Shown here one piece after another: positions 1 to 26,919 of a DNA stretch of 64,000 nucleotides (the first letter of the stretch is position 1; every line of letters begins with the position of its first letter). This DNA is from Utricularia gibba. Lineage: Eukaryota; Streptophyta; Magnoliopsida; Lamiales; Lentibulariaceae. Location: the NCBI GenBank assembly GCA_002189035.1, contig CM007989.1, forward strand, positions 3,782,001 to 3,846,000, read 5' to 3'. A program made the position numbers and the translations under genes. The notes under the pieces are model-generated. The model worked only from the letters and a program-made list of their open reading frames with translations. It made no database searches and was not told the DNA's origin.

Positions 1-11
1 TCTTTACCCAG

Positions 12-15274
<15,263 letters not shown>

Positions 15275-16278
15275 CATGGCAAGTTCCACTGGGGCTGATT
15301 GTAATCTCAGTATCATCATCGCCATCATCAGCAGCTGGTTGTACTCTTGTGATGATGCTGTGCAGCAGCGGTTCTGTTCTTCTTGGTGGGTGCTACACAA
15401 GTTTTGGGAATCCCTGTACTGGTACGGGTTGGTGGATGGGAATGCATGATCACTGACGAGTGACGATATTAATTAAGCAAATTTGTTATTATATGAGAAC
15501 GTAAATGGCGCCACCCTAACGCATGTACGGGTGCACCTCACGGCACTGGATTTCCTCTCCATTCTGACCGGCCTATAAACTCGCGTTTTTCTTCAGGGAC
15601 GTTTTGAGATCGCGGTTTCCATATTTCAAATGTTACTTCGATGGCGCTGCAACCGATATCTGGGTTTTTACCGGCCGGCGGGATATTCGTCGACGGGAAA
15701 ATCAGGCAGGTTTATGCAGTTTTCGAGAGGGGAGGAGTTGTACCAGCGAATTCCTCCGCTTCGGGGATTCGTTGGTCGCTGGGGAAATGGTTTATCGACG
15801 ACAGGGAGATTGCGTCGCCCTGCACGCCTTCGGAGAGTGACGATGTGCATGTGCCGCTCGAGCGCGGTGCAACTCCAAGGTGGAGTTGGAGGTCGGAATG
15901 AAAGAGCTGTTCCTGGGACGGGGGCATCAGAGTCAAATCGTTTTCATCGGCAGGCCGCATGCGAAGTTTAGCTGGAAAGTGAAACCTGGGGGCCGCCTCC
16001 CTCTACGAGCAGTCGGCAAGGATTCATATTCAGCTGCGGCCTCCCGCTCGGTTCGAGTAACAAAAAAAGTTGGCAATACTTCCGTTCTTCGTGTTACACT
16101 ATTTCCTTTCTGGCTTTTTTTTTTTCTTTTTCTTTCTTTTGGAGAATGGCGCCGATCACCGTAGGATGAAGAATTGGAGTGTTATTTGAAGGAAGAGCAA
16201 TGAGCGAGCAAGAAGCTTGTTCATTCCATTCATCGACACCTACTCTTTCTTTACTAGTTGCAGCAGCATTCCCTTCCT
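15275..16278. other. Convergent intergenic region between ATM and DXR
   Basis: This 1-kb gap holds the 3' flanks of two converging genes. The left part (15275-15560) is ordinary 3' untranslated or intergenic sequence. A CpG-richer block at about 15600-16070 has open frames on both strands; the longest plausible one is described separately. A pyrimidine run lies at about 16110-16140. No RNA gene or repeat was recognised. Confidence 0.6.
15641..15901 (+). CDS. Unidentified short open frame (86 codons), coding status doubtful
   Basis: An ATG-started frame begins MALQPISGFLPAGG and runs 86 codons in a GC-richer block between two convergent genes. I do not recognise the protein. Base composition resembles a plant first exon more than the AT-rich flanks, and the ATG has a reasonable context. 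No donor site leading to a recognisable second exon was found. It may be a gene remnant, an exon of an unseen transcript, or a chance open frame; overlapping frames exist on the other strand. Confidence 0.2.
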   Translation: MALQPISGFLPAGGIFVDGKIRQVYAVFERGGVVPANSSASGIRWSLGKWFIDDREIASPCTPSESDDVHVPLERGATPRWSWRSE

Positions 16279-19200
16279 TCACACAAGAACCGGCTTTAAC
16301 CCGGATGATGATGATGATGCCTGCAGACTGGCAGCGTAGTCCCTTGCCCACAAATCATAGTGAATGATATCCTCCAGTGCGGGAGATGACACCAGCTCTT
16401 CCATGTGCTTGTTGCAAGTCAGCTCCACCACTCTGAATATGTCCAGATAACCGATCCTGCAACACCAACAGCAAGAGCAAAGAAGATTTCAGTTTACCAG
16501 TTGAAGCAGATCTCATACCGACCACTGGTAATGATGGAGGATACTTACTGCTCATTGATAAAAAGCTCTACTGCTTTTTCGTTAGCAGCGCTTAGAACCC
16601 CGGTCATTGTACCCCCGGCCCGGCCCGCCGCGTAAGCAAGGTCCATGGATGGATACTTGACATTGTCTGGAGCCTTGAATGTCAAGGAACCCAGCCTAGA
16701 GAAAAGAGAAAAAGGATAAGGAGATTGTTTCAGAGTGATCATTGTTGACGTGCACCCTGGAGAATGGTACTGGTGTTTACTTACTTGCAAAGATCAAGAC
16801 GGGGCCATGTAATCTCGGAACAGTAAATTCTGTCGGGCCAAGACAAGGTGTAGAGAATGGGCAGGCGCATATCAGGCCATCCGAGTTGAGCTATAACGGA
16901 AGAGTCCTACAAGAAGAAGAATACCGAAGTTCAAGATCCAGGATACATGTGAACTAAAAGGGAACTTCAGAATTCAGATTGCTAAGCAGGTGTGCCCATG
17001 AATCATACTACTGACACCGAATATCAGTGGATTCACCGCCAGAGGAAATTAAGAGGCACTGCATGTGGCATGAGTATACCTGTGTCTCGATCATGGAGTG
17101 TATTATAGATTGAGGATGAATCACAATCTCTATGTCATCATATTCAGCCCCAAACAAGTAGTGAGCTTCTATGACTTCTAAACCCTGTAAAGGAGCAGAA
17201 AGCTAAGCAACAGAGAGGGTAGCAGTACACCACGAAGAGACCAAGAGAATTAATCACCTTGTTGAACAGTGTTGCAGAGTCCACTGTTATCTTTTTCCCC
17301 ATGTTCCAGTTAGGATGCTTCAAAGCATCGGCAACTTTTACTTCTTTCAATTTTTCAACAGGCAAGTCCCTACCATCACACAACAAAAAGGTGAACATAT
17401 TTCTTTACTATCTGTGATAGCTGAAGGAAAAATATGGCATTGCTGAACTTGGACAACAGACAACAGTGCAGAAATTCCAGACAGGAATCCAGACAATGGA
17501 GAATATATCTACCTAAAAGCACCCCCTGATGCGGTTAAGATTATGCGCCTTAGAGCATTTTCAGGCAAGCCTTGGATACACTGGAGCATCAGTATTTCTT
17601 TATTAGAACAAAGAATGGACATGGATCCATGATTCAGAATCAACAGAAAAGTTAATCAAAGGCCGTGAAGTACCTGAAATATGGCAGAATGTTCCGAATC
17701 TGCAGGAAGAATCTTGACATTATGTTTACGGGCAAGAGGTAGGACACATGGACCACCAGCAATGAGGGTCTCCTTGTTGGCCAAAGCAATGTCCTTCCCA
17801 GCCTCTATCGCAGCGATGGTTGGCTGAAATAATCAAAAAAGAATTGAACTCATGCATTCTTATGAGAAGAATAAGGGAGATTGATAATTCTGAAGAAAGA
17901 ATGTAAGAAGCTAGAAACTCTCGGGGAAATCTGTCATCCCCACCAACTTCTCACGAAAATCAAGGGAATGAGCATGAAGAAAATTTTTTTCAGGAAATTT
18001 GGGATCTCACCTTCAAACCTGCACAGCCCACAATTCCTGTCACCACTGTGACGGCATCTGGATGACGAGCAACCTGTGAATCACTGCCGTTAGCCACAAA
18101 AAAATAGAAAACAGGATCACTGATATTCATAAAAGAGAAGATCAAGTACATATTACAACCTCAATAATTCCCTGGACTCCAGGAATAATCTCAGGCATGT
18201 CATGCATACCAGCTAGAGCTTCTTTGAGCTCATCTGCCAACGCCTCATTACGCACAGAAACTAACAGAGGTTTAAATATCTTTATCTGCATCATGAAGAG
18301 ATGTGAAGCAATCAACATAATGAGGCCCAAGCTTTTGGTTCGAGTTTGTTGATTATGATCTTTTATACACAAGCTTCCAAGTGAAACCTGTAAAGGTATG
18401 ACATATCACCTGATCGGCAAGAAGGGTGACATTTGAACCAGCTGCAAGGGCAACAACCTTAAACTTATCTGGATTCTCTGCAACTATATCCAATGTCTGA
18501 AAAACGAAAAGTCCTCTCATTTGCAAACTGAATCTCATTATGATCAAAACCAAAGAAGAAAGATCAGTTCCTACATCCTTGAAGAGCCATGGTCATATGC
18601 ATGAAGTTATGAATTTTACACCAAGTTAAGTACAAGAAGAATCTCATGCTCACCTGAGTTCCAATAGATCCAGTGGAACCGATGATTGATATTGGTTTCG
18701 GACCATCCCAAGTTTTCCGTCCTGGCTCAACAACAGCCCTTCCTGGCCATGCCGGAGGGGGTGGCTGCAATGAACAATGGATTCTCTTGGCTGCAGAGCA
18801 TCCATTTTCTTTCCTCTTCAAAGAAATCCCACCTGAGGCAATTTCACCAGATTCATAAGTCAGTCAAGAATTTATGAATTTTTTGAACATCTTGTAGCAA
18901 TAGCATGATTACATTAAGAACAAAGCATTTTCTGGGACAAATTATAGACACTCCTCTACCATGAGATCTGTATGGAAACTACTGAATTGGGAAAAAAAAA
19001 AGAAAAAAAAAGAGGGAAGGAAAGTGCGAAACATCAAAGTAATGATAACAAGTTGAACCTTTCGCTTGAATGATCAATAAAATGAATGAAAAACAAAATT
19101 AAAGATAACTCAACCCTACGCACATTCCAACAAGCTTCACCCATCAGCATAACTGGCTGAAAATAGCTCAGACTGCATCATACCTTGGAGCTTGAGAAGA

Positions 19201-19280
19201 TTAACGCCACAATTTAACTTGGACGAATCCCAGAAAGAAATGGTCTTGATTTCAGGCGGAGAAAGCAAATTCAGAGCCAT
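16279..19280 (-). CDS. DXR: 1-deoxy-D-xylulose 5-phosphate reductoisomerase, chloroplastic
   Basis: DXR converts 1-deoxy-D-xylulose 5-phosphate to 2-C-methyl-D-erythritol 4-phosphate with NADPH and a divalent metal, the committed step of plastid isoprenoid synthesis. Twelve exons fit: 19184-19280, 18654-18832, 18410-18496, 18160-18285, 18011-18073, 17674-17823, 17513-17580, 17258-17369, 17080-17184, 16785-16906, 16549-16695 and 16279-16456. They sum to 1434 nt (477 aa), the usual plant length, with all splice phases agreeing. The start [10 protein letters not shown] opens a transit peptide. The proline motif [11 protein letters not shown] follows, as in other plant DXRs just after the cleavage region. 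GSTGSIGTQ is the NADPH-binding loop, [12 protein letters not shown] the metal/substrate segment, and [13 protein letters not shown] and [10 protein letters not shown] are family signatures. The ending KPVLV is typical. No defect seen. It converges on ATM and is probably transcribed from the 19281-19750 region. Confidence 0.96.
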
Positions 19281-20502
19281 TAGCGCCACCCCGGAATGTG
19301 CAGCCAACAAGGAAAAAAAAAGTGGTTCTTTATGCTACTACTTCAGGTGGAAGAAAGAAGGATAAGAAAATCCGGGAACCAATACAATATTCCCACAAAG
19401 CAAGATTGCGAGGGAGATTAGAGTAGACCAGCAAGTTGGCAGAGAAGAATAACAATTGTGGGGGAGTGTCATCTGAGGTGTCCGCAGCTGACACAAAAAT
19501 AACCATTTTATACTTAAAAATCAATTGAAAACGACGTCCACGAAAGGTTAGGTTACCTGTCTTCAATTGAATGACGGTACGTATTAAAACAAGCAGAAGG
19601 TAAAGGTTCGGCCTTGACCGTAATAAAATGGTAAGAACATGCCGCCTGACAAGCGCCAGGTTGATTCATACGTACGTGCAACTTCTATCCCTTCGTCTTC
19701 GACTGTTATCTTCCCTGTTAATGCTCAAAAATGAAACTTTGAGGTTCCCCTAATAATGGATTACGCAGAGCAGTGAGATTTCTTCTCCGGTAAAAGTCAT
19801 GCTATTCAGTAAATAGCGAAGACCGCTCTTTTTCAACGCCCACTTAAAGAAGATGGAAACTTTTCCCGTTGGGATTGCGTATCAAGACAACAAACGAAGA
19901 AGAACGCGTGCACAGCGTGAGGGATTGTTTATTACACTGAAAACAAAACGCTAACCTTGTTCTTACTTTATTTCTTCCCTTTGAATATTTTAAACGTGCT
20001 GCATGTTCCTCGTTAGCTCTTGTGATTATAGCCTACAGGTCGCCTGTAGGCCAAAGAAAATCACACAGTTTAAGACAAGACTTTCAGGTCAGTGAGATCA
20101 GAGGCTGCGGTATCCTGTTCCCTGCTTCCCTCTTGAGGAGTTATTTTAATGGAGAGCAAGGAGCACGAGGGCGTGGCTGGCATCTGATGAGCAGCATCCG
20201 TACCCCATTCAGCTATATATTTGTCCACCATAAAAAGCTATATAACCCGTTTTCATACAACTTACAAGCGGACAGAGTTAACAAAAAACTAGGCAAATTC
20301 GTAACTGCATACAAGCACTAAGTTTCACTCTCATTCTCATACATACTGTCACATTCAAGCAGTTGAGCCGACTCTATAGAGGAAGAAGGGGTGTTGGAGT
20401 ATGGGGGTAGCTGGCTTTCTGAATCACTCAAGAAGACGAAGGCATATACGTATCATTTCTCAAAGGAGAACAGGTGCCTACTTTTGCAAGCACAGCTCTA
20501 GC
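19281..20502. other. DXR upstream region and EXECUTER 3' flank
   Basis: This 1.2-kb gap lies upstream of DXR (minus strand) and downstream of the EXECUTER gene, which is also on the minus strand. It is expected to hold the DXR promoter and 5' leader on the left and the EXECUTER 3' untranslated region on the right. No open frame of recognisable origin, no RNA gene and no clear repeat were seen. Confidence 0.55.
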
Positions 20503-23500
20503 TCACTCTGGTAATCTCAAGCGGTTGAATAGAACGAGGACATTCTGTCCAGGTGCAACGTACAGGAAACCCAGTTCTGCACCTTTGATGTATGGACCCA
20601 AACCCTGTAGAGATAGATGGATGTGAAGTTGAACCAGCAAGAAAGAAAAAATGTTGTTGAAGGGATGATTGATCGTGAGACTACCTTGCCGTTCAGTTGA
20701 AGAAGCTCACCCTCAACCCACTGTGGGTTTTCAAACCCAAAATCTGCTATCCTTCCTTGACCCTTGTAACTCGCGACCTGGACATAAAAAGATATTGGGT
20801 ACAGGCAAAAAAAAAAAAAAAACATTAAATCAGAAGGTGTAGGCAGCCAACAAGGTGAAGATTCCTGCTTTATATCAGGATGGGGCATACCACGCCTAGT
20901 TCGTGTGGGAATGCTCCTAGATTTGCAAGCCGGTTGCCTTTTCCAATTTTAGCACGAAATGTGACCTAAAAAGATACAAAGTATCAGTCTCTGATGACAG
21001 AAGGGATCAAGAAAAAGAGTGATCCATAGAACAGAAACATGCCTGACCAGCTGGAACATTAAAATCCCCTGTCAGCTTGACAGCCTCGACATACTCAAAA
21101 AACTCCATTTCAGAGGATCTCTCACCATCCCTTGTTTTCCAGTTTCCATATTTGCGTCTTAGCTGTACTATCTCAGTGCCATAAGGGCCAAACGCACCAA
21201 CATATAAACCTTACAAACAGTAAAAGGCCAAAGATGATGATAGATGCCAATAGCATTACTACTGACAAAAAGGGAGTACACGCATACCCTCAAATGGATC
21301 TAGATCACCGCTTGAGGTAGTAATTCGATTGAAGGACGTGTATTCAGACAATCTACTTTTCTTGCGTGCCTTAGACATGGCCAACTTTACGAAGTCACGA
21401 ACATCTTTAGAAACCTTCAATAAAATACACGAGATAATAATATGGTCACTGATGGAACACAAAAGCATAAACCTGAATTCTATGATGGTCATTATTTCAG
21501 TATACCATAAGATCATCCATCAAAGGAGAAAAAGGAAGATCATCCACTTAGGAAAATCCAATAACAAATTTAGCATGTATTCTTGCTTCAGAAGAAAGTA
21601 AGGAAAGAAGAGCATAAAACACTCAAATGATGCTTCCAAACATAAGATCTGAGGCGATGCCCATACAAATAAAATTAGATGCTCATAGAAATTTATTTCA
21701 ATTAAAAAAATATTTCTTACACATTACCTTCTTGGAAACTTTACCAGAATTCCAGAATGCCTTGGCCACTTCAGGGGGCATAAGCTCAAAAACACTTTGT
21801 GCAGCTTCTGCAGCATCCTTAGCTAAGATATTGTCCTCATTTTCATTGTCTTCGGAAGTCATTGGAATATGCAGCACAAAAGAATCCTTCTCCACTTCTG
21901 CAATATTAGCTGGGACACGTGTTAATTCCTCCTCAACGAGATCTTCATCTTTATTGTGTGTTACCCCTCCAATGTAAAGTTCATTTCCTAATGTCTCCGT
22001 ATCTCCATCAGCAACAACTTGTTCTTGATGATCATTATCAAGGTCTGTGACTTCCCCATCAGAACTTTCAGTTGTATTTCCTTCTCTGTCTTCATCAATG
22101 AACTGCTTCACAGTGTCTTCAGTAACATCAACTCTCATAACCTTCACCTTTAATTCTGGGATTCTTTCCTTGAGAAAATTTATGACGCTTTTAATTCCTT
22201 CTTCAGCAGCTTCTTCCAAATCAACAGTCTTCCTTTCACTCTTTTTTGCTCCATCTTCTAGCTTAACATCAACTATAGTCGTACTACGGTTGTCACCTTC
22301 TGATGGCTCCTTAGTAGTTTTAGCATCTGAAGAATTTAATTTCTTTGAGCTTCGTTTATTTTCTTTGAGAAAGACAACCTGCAAAAAAAAAAAAGATTAG
22401 AACAAAACAAAGAATATGACCCCCTCTGACCAAAACGATGGGATGAGTGCTAATCACAAGTGTCACAATATGCTAATAGCTTTATATCACCTGCATCTTA
22501 AATGTCCCATTAGGATCCTTCACAACAAAAATCTCGAATAATGGCGTTCCTGGAGATGATGTGACCAATTGCCTGAAAATTTTAGTTGCAACAAGCGATC
22601 AGTGTGGAAGATGAATGCTATGGGGAGATAAATTATCACTATCTTTCTGGTCCAATCTTATTACCTTGGACTGTAACATTTCGCTACAAGTCTACCCACT
22701 CCAGGAGTAATATGCACCAATCTCCCAAATGGATCATCCTTATCTCTCGAGTATCCAACCCACCACCCCACCTGCAAGTTTTCAAACAAAATCTAAGCCA
22801 CAAAACTTTCTCCCATGCAAAAATAAAAATGCTAATCAACTTGATATGTGTAGAAAAAAAAAAGTCGAGTGGAATAATTGATGGCTCGAACTTCATTTGC
22901 GTAGCTGTGACCTTGTACTTCAACAAACAAAATTGATCTAACATGAAAATCCATAATGCATAAAAAATAAAACTTCAATATTTAAGGCCTGAAAGAGATA
23001 AACTTGAAGCCATCATTACCAATCCACTTCCAGTATCTCGGCACAGCCTTGAAGCATCATGGTAACGTTCTTCAGTGATGGCAATCTACAGATGAAACGA
23101 AAGGGCAAAAACTGGATTCATTTGCAATCATTAAGGAAAGAGGCAACTTGGAAAACCCATTTTCTACCTTCAATTCTGACATTATTTCAGCAATACTATC
23201 TTTTGACATGATCTCTGAAATGGAGACCTTAAGCCTTGCAGCTTCTTGAAAGTCCTCCTTCTCGATCGCTTCTTCCAATTGGAACTGTATTGCGCAAGCA
23301 AATATAAATATCCAAAACATGCAGAAATAATTCTGTGCTCTCGTTCGTTAGGGAGATCACAGAGCCATCACCAAATAACAGGAATGAGAACAAGAGCGGA
23401 TGAAACCTTGAGAACAGAGGCGTAATTCTCAGCCTGTTCGATATCAAAAAAATGCCGGGTCCACCGATTCCAATCCCAGTCCCTGGAAGACGAGCACACG

Positions 23501-23742
23501 GAGGCAGAAGAATACAAATTGGCGCTATTGCCATCACCCTCTCCATCACCAAGGCCCACGCCCAAGCAACAAGAGACCTTGTAATTCTTGCTTCTTCTAA
23601 CGACAAACTTGATGGGCAAATCATGCGGTATCTTGTTCTTATAGGAACAGTTCACAGCCTCAAGGGGCAAGGAGGACGTAGCACGGAGCTGCGACAGAGG
23701 AACGGCGGAGTGGCCCGCCGCCAATGTATTCGCCACCACCAT
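20503..23742 (-). CDS. EX1: EXECUTER-family chloroplast protein (EX1-like, EX2 possible)
   Basis: EXECUTER proteins sit at the thylakoid membrane and relay singlet-oxygen stress signals from plastid to nucleus. Eleven exons fit from the ATG at 23742 to the stop at 20503-20505; the first eight are 23407-23742, 23168-23284, 23020-23085, 22665-22771, 22491-22572, 21728-22378, 21288-21414 and 21043-21209. The product is about 640 aa with consistent phases. It begins [15 protein letters not shown], a likely transit peptide. [17 protein letters not shown] leads into a UVR-like motif ([16 protein letters not shown]). A long acidic exon precedes the conserved [12 protein letters not shown] segment. 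The C-terminal part has [20 protein letters not shown], whose Trp probably matches the tryptophan reported to be oxidised in Arabidopsis EX1 (recalled, not aligned). The intron after exon 8 starts with GC. Length and sequence do not decide between EX1 and EX2. Confidence 0.9.
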
Positions 23743-24945
23743 GGTTGAATGTCGACTGGATAGAACAAGATGAGATCTTTATTTTCTTTTTAGACTTTCC
23801 TTTTATATTTTTTGGTGGGCGATAGAACCCGAGGCCGATAAACGAGCTCCGCTCCGTTTCCGATGGATTACCCGGCCCCATCCCATCAGTCTCCAACTAT
23901 CCAATCATTCATAGCAGAAAGGGATTCCTTATCTTCGCAAATACATGACAACCAATCTAAAATAGGGATTCTCAATCAACACACACAACTGAAGTAACTA
24001 TAAACAAGGATTATGACCTTGTTTAGGCCAAGACTTGTGTTTTGGAATTCATTTGCAATCCTACTGATGATGGGAACTTGGAGATCTGAGGAAAATGGTA
24101 ATGGGGTCAATGATTAAACTAATGCAATATGGCCACAGGCGCCTCCTATTCCATTCTTAGTAGGACAGATTCACAATCCCGACCTTATGTTGATGGAATG
24201 AGAAGGATGCTTTCTGCTTACAAAATGGCTGGATAGTCCTTTATCTGCTGTTGGTCTGGTTTTGAGATTTCTTCCGGGGTTGGTAACATGTTGGGGCTCG
24301 TGAAGTGTAAGCCAAGTCATATTCAGTAGAAAGATGCAATTGTTGAGCCTTTTTGGACTGGTTGATCATCCTCCACAGAGGGAGAGACCACTTGGAGCTA
24401 ATTGGATGTCTTGCGTGGTGCTGTCTGCTGTGGTAGAAAATACACCCCGTCCAGTAAAAGACACATCTTTCTCCAGAGGCTCCTCCTCCTCCTCCCTTCA
24501 ATGCTTCTTGTCCTTTTTGTTCTTCCTTTGCCTTGTTGAGGAGTCAACATTAATTTCACCGTACTCATCTACTGTGCTGCAGCAGCTGCTGTTCCATGAT
24601 GTATTATTGCTAATATGAATGAGATTTGCAGTTGCCATGAAAAAGCACTGCATCAACATAAATGAATACGAATGGGAATCTCGTCAACATTTGAGTACTT
24701 TCAGGCAAAGGTGGGTCACCTGCCACGGTAAACACACACAGACAGGCACACTCGAAGGTAAAGTGAAGTGCTTTACCCAGCCAAGCAAGCATTGCCATTA
24801 GGATGAATGGCTTCTCATTGAGATAGAACGACACTATAAATAGTGATGAATGGTCTCTGTCTGTTCATCCACCAGGTTCGGCTTACGCAACTGGTTACCG
24901 ATCATTTGTCTTGAAGCTCTGTCATTGTCCATCGCAGGAGTGAGA
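23743..24945. other. Divergent intergenic region between EXECUTER and PG1-beta-like genes
   Basis: The EXECUTER gene (minus) and the BURP gene (plus) are transcribed away from this 1.2-kb region, so it should contain both promoters. A good TATA element for the plus-strand gene is described separately. Several short open frames occur on both strands, for example near 24241-24618, but none matches a family I know. They show no coding bias. Confidence 0.55.
24834..24842 (+). promoter_or_regulatory. TATA box of the PG1-beta-like gene
   Basis: CTATAAATA lies about 105 bases before the ATG chosen at 24946 and within the near-palindrome CACTATAAATAGTG. Its position implies transcription starting near 24865-24875. 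An in-frame upstream ATG at 24850 would then lie outside or at the very edge of the transcript, which supports the start at 24946. Confidence 0.6.
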
Positions 24946-26919
24946 ATGAGAATGATCAGCAGCAGAAGAGTCTGCACATTTTTTGTCTCCATTTTGCTCT
25001 TGTTTTTTGCTCATGTAAGTCTGTCTACTACTCTGATTCATGCGTTTTGTTTGTCTGCAACTTCTGTAGTAGTTGTGTTTTGGAGCAGGTTTGCTCCTCT
25101 TTGTCTGGATCTGAGGCGTTCGTAGCTGCAACCTCATCAAATTCTTCAAAAAAAGACAACCCATTTTCACCCAGAGCTTGTCTGATTCGTTACTGGAGGA
25201 GACACATCGATCAAAACCTTACTACGCCATCTTTCCTTCTATCCAAAGCATCACCCTTGACAGCTGCCGAGTCAGGAGCTTATGCGGCTTTGGCTGCCAA
25301 GGGGAATCTCTCCTCTAGGCTGCGGCAATTCTGCGCTGCGGGGAACTTGTTCTGTCCTCTAGACGCGGAGCCGGTGCTGGATGGCCGCGGGGACACCGAC
25401 TTCTCCTTCTACAGTAACAAGAACTTCGCCAAATATGGGATCGGCCGACTCGGGGCGCTGATCAGTTCAAGAATTATTCCGGCGGCGTCAACTTTGCTAC
25501 CGGCTCTTTCTCTAGGTACAGCAGGGTGTCTACCGGTCGCAGAGAAGGATTCGCGAGCTATGCCAATGATGCCAATGTGGGTGATTCAAACTTCACCTCC
25601 TACGGCAACGGGGCCACTGGCGGTGCTGGAGATTTCAGCAATTACATGCCACGGGTGAACGTTCCAAACCTCCGTTTCGCCTCTTACGACACCACTGCCG
25701 ATGACCACAAGCGGACATTCTCCAGTTACTCCGACGACGCCAATTCCGGGAATCAAGCGTTCACTGGCTACGGCAGGAACGGTAACGGTGTGCCGGAGCA
25801 ATTCACCAGCTACGCCGCCATGTCGAACGTAGTTGGATCGACGTTCATCGGCTACGGCAAGGGGGCGAACGCTGCCAACGACTCGTTCAAGGCGTACACC
25901 ATGAATTCCAATAATCCCACCAACACTTTCAGGAACTACGGTGCCGGCGGCAATGATGGAAACGACGCTTTCGTGAGTTACCGCGACTCAGCCAACGCCG
26001 GCACCGACAATTTCCAATCCTACGGTAAGGATTCCAATTCCGAAAAGATTAGTTTCGCTAACTACGGGAAATCTTTCAGCGTGGGGTTCGATTCCTTCAA
26101 GGAGTACGCAAAAGACGCCGTGGGTGCATCGGTAGGGTTCGAGATTTACGGCCAGAACACCACCTTCCAAGACTACCCTGAAAAGGGAGTCACATTCGAT
26201 GAGTACACAAAACCAGGATCCGTACGCCAAGACGGAGCCGCCGGACGGCGGCACCATGAGGACGTGGAGGGAAAGTTCTTCCGGGAGAGGATGCTGGAGG
26301 AAGGCACCATCATGAGGATGCCCAACATCAAGGATTGGATGCCGAAGCGGTCCTTCCTGCCCCGCGCCATCGCTTCCAAGTTACCCTTCTCCAGCGGCGA
26401 CTTGGCAGAAATGAAACGGACTTTCGGAGCAAAAGACGATTCCACACTCGAGCGCATGCTGGTCAAGGCCTTGGGCGAGTGCGAGAGACCCCGAGCCCCG
26501 GCGAGACGCGGCGGTGCGTGCAGTCCATAGAAGATATGATCGACTTCGCGGTGACGGTTCTGGGCCGAGGAATCGTAGCCCGAACCACCGACAACGTCGC
26601 CGGATCCGGCGAAGACGTCCTGATCGGGAAAATCAAGAGAAGAAAAGCCACGAAATCCGTGTCCTGCCACCAGAGCTTGTACCCCAGCTTGCTCTACTAC
26701 TGCCATTCGGTTCCCAAGGTGAGGGTTTACGAAGCAGGCATCCATCGAACAGGGGAGCGCAAGGAGAAGATAAACCACGGCGTAGCCATTTGCCATCTGG
26801 ATACAACGTCGTGGAGCCCCAACCACGGCGCTTTCCTTGCCCTGGGGGCTGGCCCTGGCCTCATCGAGGTTTGCCACTGGATTTTTGAGAACGATCTGAC
26901 GTGGGTGGTGGCAGACTGA
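24946..26919 (+). CDS. Polygalacturonase-1 non-catalytic beta subunit-like protein (BURP domain), two apparent frameshifts
   Basis: PG1-beta/AroGP proteins are secreted cell-wall glycoproteins that bind and modulate polygalacturonase and pectin solubility. Exon 1 (24946-25014) encodes a signal peptide ending near LLFFAH. After an intron at 25015-25088, exon 2 runs to the stop at 26917-26919. Residues NPFSPRACLIRYWRR and LTAAESGAYAALAA match the family N-region. Then come more than a dozen FxxY repeats of 14-aa type (FTSYGNGATGG, FSSYSDDANSG, FTGYGRNGNG). The BURP domain begins near FFRERMLEEGTIM and keeps all CH pairs (SCHQSLYP, YYCHSVP, AICHLDT, VCHWIFEND) up to the end WVVAD. Conserved sequence changes frame twice, near 25455-25462 and 26488-26494, each as if one base were missing. 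As written the gene is broken; the clean conservation on both sides of each break suggests consensus errors. Coding sequence is GC-richer than its flanks. Confidence 0.9.

Noticed and set aside
22047-22400. Plus-strand Ser-rich frame opposite the EXECUTER acidic exon
   Set aside because: The reverse complement of an acidic coding exon naturally reads as Ser/Leu-rich. The minus-strand frame has conserved family sequence.
24241-24618. Short open frames on both strands upstream of the BURP gene
   Set aside because: They overlap one another on opposite strands, match no family and lie in a divergent promoter region.
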